Positions 1 through 5,173 of a DNA stretch of 5,173 nucleotides are shown here, one piece after another. This DNA comes from Candidatus Omnitrophota bacterium (GTDB lineage: Bacteria > Omnitrophota > Gorgyraeia > Zapsychrales > Fredricksoniimonadaceae). Under the pieces are notes generated by a model, which did not search any database, was not told the origin of the DNA, and was given only the letters and a program-made list of their open reading frames with translations. Both the position numbers and the translations under genes were made by a program. The stretch is from contig JACQQW010000027.1 of the NCBI GenBank assembly GCA_016206745.1, forward strand, positions 1 through 5,173, written 5' to 3'. Within the stretch, counting starts at the first letter, position 1. Each line of letters opens with the position of its first letter.

Positions 1-77
1 CGGTGCACCCAGCCGCACAGGGCCGCGTCCTGGCCGCCATGGGCCTTGTTTAATTCTCCGCAGGTATGTGTTCTCAT
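1..77 (-). CDS. aspS: Aspartyl-tRNA synthetase, N-terminal fragment (cut by window edge)
   Basis: Reading the minus strand from the ATG at 77-75 gives 25 codons, beginning MRTHTCGEL and ending LCGWVH, before the window stops. This matches the start of bacterial AspRS, where a short MRTH(x)CGEL leader precedes the first strand of the N-terminal OB-fold anticodon-binding domain (GWV followed by basic residues). The enzyme charges tRNA-Asp with aspartate in the cytoplasm; the class II catalytic domain would lie outside this window. The start is fixed by the ATGA overlap with the hisS stop codon and by a purine-rich ribosome binding site 7 nt upstream. The overlap suggests translational coupling to hisS. 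Identification rests on a short but characteristic peptide and on the common hisS-aspS neighbourhood. Whether it is a discriminating or non-discriminating (Asp/Asn) AspRS cannot be judged from this fragment. Confidence 0.9.
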   Translation of the reverse strand, partial: MRTHTCGELNKAHGGQDAALCGWVH

Positions 78-1345
78 GATAATGCCTTTCTCAAATATTC
101 AATAATATTTTCCAACGCAACAATCTCCTGCACCGATGTCTGCATGTTTTTGACCGCCGCGGATTTGTTCTTGAGTTCTTCCTCACCCAGAATCAGGGCA
201 AAACGCGCATTTAATTTATTGGCCCGGTTCATCTGAGACTTAAACGACGCGGCTGAAAACCCCATGTCCGCGCTGATGCCGGCCCGGCGCAGTTGTTGGG
301 CCAATCCAAAAGCATCCTGCGCTTGCGTGGCCACCACAAAAACATCCAATGATTGGACAGGGGCGGCTGTATCTCCGGCGGCCAGAAAGATGCGTTCAAT
401 GCCCAAGGCAAAACCAATGCCGCCAAACTTGGTTTTTCCATCCCCTCCCAAGTCATGCACCAGCCGGTCATAACGCCCGCCGGCACCCACCGCGTCCTGG
501 CTCCCCAGCCCCTGTGCCGTGATTTCAAACACCGTGTGCGTATAATAATCGAGGCCCCGGACTAAATAAGGCGAGACTTCAAAATTAATTTTTAAATTTT
601 CTAATGTGTTTTGAACGGATTTAAAATAGTCAAGGGAACTCTCTGACAAAGGCAAACCTTTCTGTCCGCCCATGACAGCCCTGACCACTTTCTTACAAAA
701 TTCATTCTTGCAGTCGAGCACCCGAAACACATTGCCTTCAAACCGGCTTCGGCAGTTTTCGCATAAATCGCTTTTATATTTGCCAAGTTCAGCCCGAAGC
801 CAGGCAGAAATATGCTCTTTATCTTCCCTTGAACCTAAAGAATTGATTTTGAGCTTCGGTCCCTGAACGCCGAACTCCTCCAGCAAGTGCATGGCCAGCG
901 CTAAAATTTCCGCATCCAGAAATGCGGAGGCGCCGTCGATGCCGATGGCCTCGACTCCAATTTGATGAAACTGGCGCAAACGGCCTTTTTGCGGACGTTC
1001 GCCGCGGAACATGGGGCCGATATAAAAGAACTTCGACAGTAATTCATTTTTATCAAAACTGTTTTCTAAATAGGACCGGACCACCGCGGCAGTCCCTTCC
1101 GGGCGCAAGGCATATCCCTCTTCTTTGGCGGCGGCTAATGCCAATAACTGTTTGTTGACAATATCGCTGGTTTGCCCAAGCGAGCGTTTAAACAATGCGG
1201 TCTCTTCATACATGGGGGTGCGGATTTCCCGGCAGCCATAGGACTTAAGCACACGGCGGGCGGCCGTTTCCAGGCGCTCCCAAAGCAGAACCCTGTCAGG
1301 AAGTATGTCGGATGTCCCGCGGGGGACGGCGAATTTTTTGTCCAC
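74..1345 (-). CDS. hisS: Histidyl-tRNA synthetase (class II)
   Basis: This 423-residue protein has the usual length of bacterial HisRS and attaches histidine to tRNA-His in the cytoplasm. The N-terminal PRGTSDILP signature is at residues 8-16. Motif 1 lies around 40-57 with the invariant proline P44. RPEGTA at 81-86 belongs to the histidine pocket. Motif 2 (106-135) contains FRGERPQKGRLRQFHQ, with R114 as the ATP-binding arginine. RGLDYYT at 263-269 is the HisRS-specific Histidine A motif, with catalytic R263. AGGRYDRL (288-295) is Histidine B, and GFALGIER (311-318) is motif 3. The insertion region carries four cysteines (C195, C198, C212, C217). The C-terminal anticodon-binding domain (about 330-423) is complete. 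The start is GTG at 1345-1343, 12 nt after the HU stop; it places PRGTSDILP at the expected distance from the N-terminus. Only a weak AAGG lies upstream. The gene ends in TGA inside the aspS start (ATGA). Confidence 0.97.
   Translation of the reverse strand: MDKKFAVPRGTSDILPDRVLLWERLETAARRVLKSYGCREIRTPMYEETALFKRSLGQTSDIVNKQLLALAAAKEEGYALRPEGTAAVVRSYLENSFDKNELLSKFFYIGPMFRGERPQKGRLRQFHQIGVEAIGIDGASAFLDAEILALAMHLLEEFGVQGPKLKINSLGSREDKEHISAWLRAELGKYKSDLCENCRSRFEGNVFRVLDCKNEFCKKVVRAVMGGQKGLPLSESSLDYFKSVQNTLENLKINFEVSPYLVRGLDYYTHTVFEITAQGLGSQDAVGAGGRYDRLVHDLGGDGKTKFGGIGFALGIERIFLAAGDTAAPVQSLDVFVVATQAQDAFGLAQQLRRAGISADMGFSAASFKSQMNRANKLNARFALILGEEELKNKSAAVKNMQTSVQEIVALENIIEYLRKALS
85..92 (-). promoter_or_regulatory. 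Ribosome binding site for aspS, inside the end of hisS
   Basis: The minus strand reads GAGAAAGG here, 7 nt upstream of the aspS ATG. It lies within the last codons of hisS (encoding LRK), so ribosomes finishing hisS would sit on it. Together with the ATGA stop/start overlap this supports coupled translation of the two synthetases. Confidence 0.6.
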
Positions 1346-1355
1346 GGAAGACCGG

Positions 1356-1359
1356 CCTT
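1356..1359 (-). promoter_or_regulatory. Weak ribosome binding site for hisS, overlapping the HU stop codon
   Basis: The 12-nt HU-hisS gap has no good Shine-Dalgarno sequence. The best candidate is AAGG, formed by the last two bases of the HU TAA stop and the two bases after it, 10 nt from the GTG start. A weak site plus a GTG start suggests that hisS initiation relies on ribosomes terminating on the HU gene. Confidence 0.35.
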
Positions 1360-1630
1360 ATTTCACCTTGTGCTTCATTTCCAAACCGGACTTGAAGACA
1401 ACGACCTTGCGGGGCGGGACCGGGACGCTTTCGCCCGTGCGTGGGTTCCTGCCGAAACGCGCGCGGCGTTCCTTGATCTTAAAGACGCCGAAATTGCGCA
1501 ATTCCACTTTCTCGCCGCGCATCAAAGCGTCGACGATCACATCAAAAGTCTTTTGCACGATCTTTTTGACATCGACCTGCTTGATCCCCGTCGCGTCGGT
1601 GATTTTCAATACAATGTCTTTCTTCGTCAT
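1358..1630 (-). CDS. HU/IHF-family nucleoid-associated DNA-binding protein
   Basis: This 90-residue protein has the exact size of the HU/IHF family, small basic dimers that bind the minor groove and bend DNA. The N-terminal helical dimerisation part (about 1-40) begins MTKKDIVLKI. The conserved ELRNFGVF turn is at 43-50. The DNA-binding beta arm contains GRNPRTGE at 60-67, with P63 as the intercalating proline, and the C-terminus FKSGLEMKHKVK closes the fold. Lysines and arginines are abundant in the arm and tail. HU and IHF subunits cannot be told apart safely by eye: the NFG and PVPPRKVVVFK segments look somewhat IHF-like, but an HU-type homodimer is equally possible, so no symbol is given. 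The ATG start is supported by a GGAGG site 9 nt upstream and by a strong promoter in the preceding gap. It is followed after 12 nt by hisS. Confidence 0.96.
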   Translation of the reverse strand: MTKKDIVLKITDATGIKQVDVKKIVQKTFDVIVDALMRGEKVELRNFGVFKIKERRARFGRNPRTGESVPVPPRKVVVFKSGLEMKHKVK

Positions 1631-1639
1631 TATGCTTAT

Positions 1640-1644
1640 CCTCC
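1640..1644 (-). promoter_or_regulatory. Ribosome binding site for the HU gene
   Basis: The minus strand reads GGAGG, with a 9-nt spacer to the ATG at 1630. This is a consensus Shine-Dalgarno sequence, and much stronger than the sites before hisS and dnaE. It fits the high protein levels expected of a nucleoid protein. Confidence 0.85.
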
Positions 1645-1670
1645 ATGGCTTTCTTTATAAAAGCGTAACT

Positions 1671-1699
1671 ATAATACCAACAAGGAGTTATGATGTCAA
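1671..1699 (-). promoter_or_regulatory. Sigma70-type promoter for the HU-hisS-aspS unit
   Basis: On the minus strand a perfect -35 TTGACA (1699-1694) is followed by a 17-nt spacer and the -10 TATTAT (1676-1671), five of six matches to TATAAT. A TG at 1679-1678, one base before the -10, adds an extended -10 element. The predicted start is near 1664, giving a leader of about 34 nt that ends in the GGAGG site. The -35 begins 17 nt after the dnaE stop codon, so the promoter lies wholly in the intergenic gap. The leader is too short for a T-box or other riboswitch, so synthetase-type leader control is not seen here. The match is by eye; activity is inferred. Confidence 0.8.
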
Positions 1700-1716
1700 C
1701 TGGTTTTTAACCCGCA

Positions 1717-4700
1717 TCAGATCACCAGCTTGCAACAGTCGGGGCCGACGAGGGTCTTGATTTCTTCCATGAGCACCTCCGAGGGGGTCACGTATAGGTC
1801 TTTGCCGACTAGGACCTGCACGCTTTTATAGTTCTTGGTGTCCACTTGCAAATACACCGGCACTTTACCCGGGAAACGCGCCAGTCTTTCTTTTAATTTT
1901 TCAAAACCGGCCTTACCGACCTTCGATAAATCCACCTGCACGCTTTTAATCAAATTATAAACTTCCTCGATGCCGGCCATTTCTTCCGCCATCATCTTCG
2001 CGACTCCATCGCGAAGATTCACCTTGCCTTTGACCACCACCACGGCCGATTCCTTTAAATATCCCGCCATTTTTTGATAATTCGACGGAAAAATCACCAG
2101 CTCCATCTCGCCGCTTAAGTCCTCCAGGCCCACGATCGCCATGCGTTCATTGGTTTTCTTGGTGGTGGTCAATTTGACCGTCTTAATCAGGCCGATCATG
2201 CGCGCGCCCTGGCCTTCCCGCGCATTTTTTAAAGAAACCGTATCAAAATTGGTAAACTCCGCGATCTCGGCTTTGTACCGGTCCAGCGGGTGCCCGCTTA
2301 AATAAAAGCCCAATAACGTTTTTTCATTGGCCAGAAGCTGGGCCTGCGGCCATTCGGGCAGGTCCGGCAGTTTCTCCTCATCCTTGCCGAAATCTCCGTC
2401 GCTGCCGGCGCCGAAAAAAGAAAATTGCCCGGCCATGACTTCCTGCTGGGTCTTGGTCCCGGTGGCCAGGGCCCGTTCAACCACGGCCATCAATTGCGCC
2501 CGGCGGCTCCCCCAACTGTCGAATGAGCCGGATTTGATCAAACTCTCCAGCACTTTGCGGTTATTGAGCCTCAAATCCACCCGCCGGCAAAAATCAAACA
2601 CCGATTTGAACTTGCCCTCTTTTTGCCGCTGGCTGACCATGGAATCGATGGCGGCGCCGCCGATATTCTTGACGGCCAAAAGCCCATAGCGTATGCGGCC
2701 TTCTTGGACAACCGAAAACTGGGCAAAACTTTCATTGGCATCAGGCGGTAAAACATCGGTCCCCATGGCCTTGGCCTCTTTGACATATTCCACCACCTTG
2801 TCCGTATTGTCCCGTTCCGAGGTCAACAAGGCGCACATGAATTCCGTCGGAAAATTGGCCTTCAAATACGCGGTGCGATAGGTAATGAGCGCATAGGCCG
2901 CCGAATGGCTGCGGTTAAACCCGTACCCGGCAAAATAATCGATCAAATCGAACAACCGGTTGGCTTCCCCTTCGCTGATACCGCTTTGCTTGGCGCAGCC
3001 CTGCACAAAGAATGAACGCATCTTGGCCATTTCTTCCGGGATTTTTTTGCCCATGGCTTTTCTTAAATCGTCCGCCTGGGACATGTCGAAGCCGGCCAGC
3101 ACCGAGGCGATCTGCATGACCTGCTCCTGGTACAAAATGATCCCATAAGTCGCCTTGAGCGCTTCTTCCAGTTTGGGGTGCGGATACGTGACTTTATTTT
3201 CCCCCCGTTTGCGCCTGATAAAATCATCCAGCATGCCGCTGCCCATCGGGCCCGGGCGGTACAGGGCCAAGATCGCGATCAAGTCCTCGAATTGGGAAGG
3301 CTTCATCTTTTTTAATAAATCGCGCATGCCTCCGCTTTCCAGCTGGAACACCCCGCAGGCTTCGGCCTGCCCCAGCATGGCATAGGCTTTGGGGTCATCC
3401 AGGGGCACCTGTTCGATATCCACATCCAGGCCTTTGTGTTTTTTAATCAGTTTGACCGTTTCCGTGATCACCGTCAAAGTCCTTAAGCCCAGGAAGTCCA
3501 TCTTCAGCAGTCCGATTTTTGAAATCCCGTCCATGTCAAAGGCGGTGGTCACCTGCCCGTCCGAGCTTTTAAACAGCGGCACATACTCTATCAGCGGTTT
3601 GTCGGAAATCACCACCCCGGCGGCATGGATGGAGGCATGGCGGTTGAGGCCTTCCAGGACCTGGGCAGTTTCGAGCAACTGCCTGGCTGTTTTATCAGTT
3701 TCAACCAGTTCTTTTAACTGCGGCTCGACGTTGAGTGCTTCATCGATGGTGATGCCGATGGCATTGGGGATCAATTTGGCGATGCGGTCCACATCCGCGT
3801 ATGCCATGCCAAAGGCCCGGCCCACGTCACGCACCGCGGCCTTGGCCTGCATGGACCCGAAGGTGATGATCTGGGCCACATTGGCGGAACCGTATTTCTT
3901 GCCCACATATTCGATCACTTCATTGCGGCGTTCATAACAGAAGTCAATGTCGATGTCCGGCATGCTGCGCCGCCCGGGATTGAGAAACCGTTCAAACAAC
4001 AGGCCGTACTTAATGGGGTCCAAATCGGTGATGCCCAATAAATAACTCACCAGGCTGCCGGCGGCGGAACCGCGCCCCGGCCCCACGGGAACGCCGATGG
4101 ATTTCGCGTAACTGATAAAATCCCACACAATCAAAAAATAACCGGTAAACCCCATGTCCTCGATGGTCTTAAGTTCATGGGCCAGGCGGGACTCCAACTC
4201 CGGCGTGCTTGCCCCATATCGCCGGGCCAACCCTTCCCGGCAAAGCTTCGCCATATACCGGCTGTTGGTCAACCCTTGCGGCGGGACATAAACCGGCAAA
4301 TGGTATTGGCCGAAATCCAACGTCACGTTGCATTGTTCGGCGATGACCAAGGTGTTCTTCAAGGCTTCTGCCGCGCCGGAGAAATTTACCGCCATTTCTT
4401 CAGGGGTCTTGAAGTAAAACTGGTCGGTGCCGAATTTCATGCGGTTGGGGTCATTGAGCGTGGTCTGGGTCTGTATGCACAAAAGGGTCTCATGCGCGAT
4501 GTGCTGCCCATGCTCGATATAATGCACGTCATTGGTGGCGACCAGCGGCAATTGCAATTGCGCGGCAATTTTAAAAAGCTGTTCATTGACCCTTTTCTGC
4601 TCGCCCAGGCCATGGTCCATGATTTCGATGTAATAATGCCCGGGCCCAAAAATCTGGCGGTATTCGTCCGCCGCGTTCAAAGCCGCCTGGAAATTCCCGC

Positions 4701-5148
4701 GCAATAAATGGCCGCACACTTCTCCCTTTAAACACCCGGAAACGCCAATCAACCCTTTGGCATGGCGCGCCAGAATTTCCTTGTCGATGCGCGGCTTGTA
4801 ATAAAACCCTTGCGTGTATCCGGCGGAAACCAGCTTCATCAGATGGCTGTACCCGGTATTGTCCTTGGCCAGCAAAGTCAAATGGCAAATGCTTTTCTGG
4901 TCGGTATTCTTATCGAAACGGCTGCCGGGAGTGATGTATGTTTCACAGCCGATAATTGGTTTGATTTTATTCTTGACGCAAGCCTGGTAAAAATCCACCG
5001 CGCCGAACATATTGCCGTGGTCGGTCATGGCCAGGGCCGGCATCCCTAAACCGGCGGCCTTCTTGACCAATTCATTGATGCGGCACGCGCCGTCAAGCAG
5101 GGAATATTGGGTGTGGACGTGGAGATGGACGAATTGGGCAGTGCTCAT
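1717..5148 (-). CDS. dnaE: DNA polymerase III alpha subunit (replicative polymerase, DnaE1 type)
   Basis: This 1143-residue protein is close to the 1160 of E. coli DnaE and forms the chain-elongating core of the replisome. The N-terminal PHP domain (about 5-280) shows HLHVHTQYSLLDG at 8-20 and TDHGN at 42-46, and all expected metal ligands seem present (H10, H12, D19, H44, E69, H89, C139, D207, H209). The C-family catalytic palm follows: GPGRGSAAGS (357-366) binds the incoming nucleotide, and the catalytic aspartates are D400 and D402 in PDIDIDFC and D551 in LKMDFLGL. FQLESGGMRDLL (601-612) and GYGFNRSHSAAYA (741-753) are further conserved polymerase blocks. A helix-hairpin-helix region lies near 865-890, a beta-clamp-binding motif QFSFF at 908-912, an OB fold at about 983-1062, and a C-terminal domain to the end. 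The ATG start is sound: an in-frame TGA lies 9 nt upstream, and FVHLHVH starts at residue 6 as usual. No ribosome binding site is visible in the 25 nt upstream. Confidence 0.98.
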   Translation of the reverse strand: MSTAQFVHLHVHTQYSLLDGACRINELVKKAAGLGMPALAMTDHGNMFGAVDFYQACVKNKIKPIIGCETYITPGSRFDKNTDQKSICHLTLLAKDNTGYSHLMKLVSAGYTQGFYYKPRIDKEILARHAKGLIGVSGCLKGEVCGHLLRGNFQAALNAADEYRQIFGPGHYYIEIMDHGLGEQKRVNEQLFKIAAQLQLPLVATNDVHYIEHGQHIAHETLLCIQTQTTLNDPNRMKFGTDQFYFKTPEEMAVNFSGAAEALKNTLVIAEQCNVTLDFGQYHLPVYVPPQGLTNSRYMAKLCREGLARRYGASTPELESRLAHELKTIEDMGFTGYFLIVWDFISYAKSIGVPVGPGRGSAAGSLVSYLLGITDLDPIKYGLLFERFLNPGRRSMPDIDIDFCYERRNEVIEYVGKKYGSANVAQIITFGSMQAKAAVRDVGRAFGMAYADVDRIAKLIPNAIGITIDEALNVEPQLKELVETDKTARQLLETAQVLEGLNRHASIHAAGVVISDKPLIEYVPLFKSSDGQVTTAFDMDGISKIGLLKMDFLGLRTLTVITETVKLIKKHKGLDVDIEQVPLDDPKAYAMLGQAEACGVFQLESGGMRDLLKKMKPSQFEDLIAILALYRPGPMGSGMLDDFIRRKRGENKVTYPHPKLEEALKATYGIILYQEQVMQIASVLAGFDMSQADDLRKAMGKKIPEEMAKMRSFFVQGCAKQSGISEGEANRLFDLIDYFAGYGFNRSHSAAYALITYRTAYLKANFPTEFMCALLTSERDNTDKVVEYVKEAKAMGTDVLPPDANESFAQFSVVQEGRIRYGLLAVKNIGGAAIDSMVSQRQKEGKFKSVFDFCRRVDLRLNNRKVLESLIKSGSFDSWGSRRAQLMAVVERALATGTKTQQEVMAGQFSFFGAGSDGDFGKDEEKLPDLPEWPQAQLLANEKTLLGFYLSGHPLDRYKAEIAEFTNFDTVSLKNAREGQGARMIGLIKTVKLTTTKKTNERMAIVGLEDLSGEMELVIFPSNYQKMAGYLKESAVVVVKGKVNLRDGVAKMMAEEMAGIEEVYNLIKSVQVDLSKVGKAGFEKLKERLARFPGKVPVYLQVDTKNYKSVQVLVGKDLYVTPSEVLMEEIKTLVGPDCCKLVI

Positions 5149-5173
5149 AAATAATCAGTCAGTCGTACCGTAC
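5149..5173 (-). other. Short leader upstream of dnaE with stacked small duplications
   Basis: Only 25 nt upstream of dnaE are in the window. On the minus strand they consist of three direct duplications in a row (GTACG twice, ACTG twice, ATT twice) and then a T before the ATG. An in-frame TGA (5157-5155) excludes a longer dnaE. There is no Shine-Dalgarno-like purine run. Any promoter must lie beyond the right edge. What this segment does is unknown. Confidence 0.4.

Noticed and set aside
1542..1646. Minus-strand upstream ATG in the HU leader opening a 34-codon out-of-frame ORF
   Set aside because: Its ATG immediately precedes the HU GGAGG site and has no good ribosome binding site of its own; initiation there would compete with the far better HU start. 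It is most likely chance.
1172..1660. Plus-strand ORF of 162 codons across the hisS start and the HU gene
   Set aside because: It is antisense to two clear genes whose protein families are certain, spans their junction and the HU leader, and its translation resembles no known protein.
1700..1712. Possible intrinsic terminator after dnaE (GGTT-AAA-AACC)
   Set aside because: The stem is only 4 bp with weak AT pairs and is not followed by a U-run, so it should not stop transcription.
3355..3370. Perfect 6-bp hairpin (GCAGGC / GCCTGC) with a 4-nt loop, TTCG on the plus strand
   Set aside because: It lies inside dnaE codons for GQAEAC near the conserved GVFQLES block, has no following T-run, and on the transcribed strand the loop is CGAA rather than the very stable UUCG. 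Coding constraint in a GC-rich stretch explains it.
3389..3937. Plus-strand ORF of 182 codons antisense to the dnaE catalytic region
   Set aside because: It lies opposite the most conserved part of DnaE, including its catalytic aspartate codons. The serine-rich, low-information translation is typical of an antisense shadow.
4545..4570. Repeated CAATT/GCAATTG pattern
   Set aside because: It encodes the dnaE segment IAAQLQLPL, where repeated Gln-Leu codons create the repetition; it is not an independent repeat element.
4177..4707. Plus-strand ORF of 176 codons antisense to the dnaE PHP domain
   Set aside because: It is wholly opposite conserved coding sequence, shows no recognisable domain, and has no convincing ribosome binding site or promoter.

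Overview
This is a bacterial chromosomal housekeeping segment of moderate GC content. All supported genes lie on the minus strand, so transcription runs from high to low coordinates. Gene order in the direction of transcription is dnaE (replicative DNA polymerase III alpha subunit), a 90-residue HU/IHF-family nucleoid protein, hisS (histidyl-tRNA synthetase), then the first 25 codons of aspS (aspartyl-tRNA synthetase), which runs off the left edge. Almost every base is coding. The only gap of note is 86 nt between dnaE and the HU gene. The plus strand carries only antisense shadow ORFs.

Layout: dnaE fills 1717-5148 with an intact PHP domain, the catalytic aspartates and an internal clamp-binding motif. 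The 86-nt gap at 1631-1716 holds a near-consensus sigma70-type promoter (TTGACA, 17-nt spacer, extended -10 TGG-TATTAT) and a consensus GGAGG ribosome binding site for HU. HU, hisS and aspS are packed tightly: 12 nt separate HU from hisS, and hisS and aspS share a 4-nt ATGA overlap. They look like one transcription unit driven at least partly by the HU promoter. I see no strong intrinsic terminator after dnaE, so readthrough from dnaE is possible too.

The genes serve replication (DnaE), chromosome architecture (HU) and translation (HisRS, AspRS). The hisS-aspS pairing is widespread in bacteria. No mobile element, phage gene, CRISPR array, RNA gene or defence-type cassette is visible. The sequence is certainly bacterial. 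The style of the HU protein and the gene order would fit an uncultured Gram-negative lineage such as Omnitrophota or another PVC-related group, but that is a low-confidence impression from memory. I found no evidence of a new biological system here. The points worth a second look are the HU promoter, the complete PHP metal site of DnaE, and the placing of a nucleoid-protein gene at the head of a tRNA-synthetase operon.
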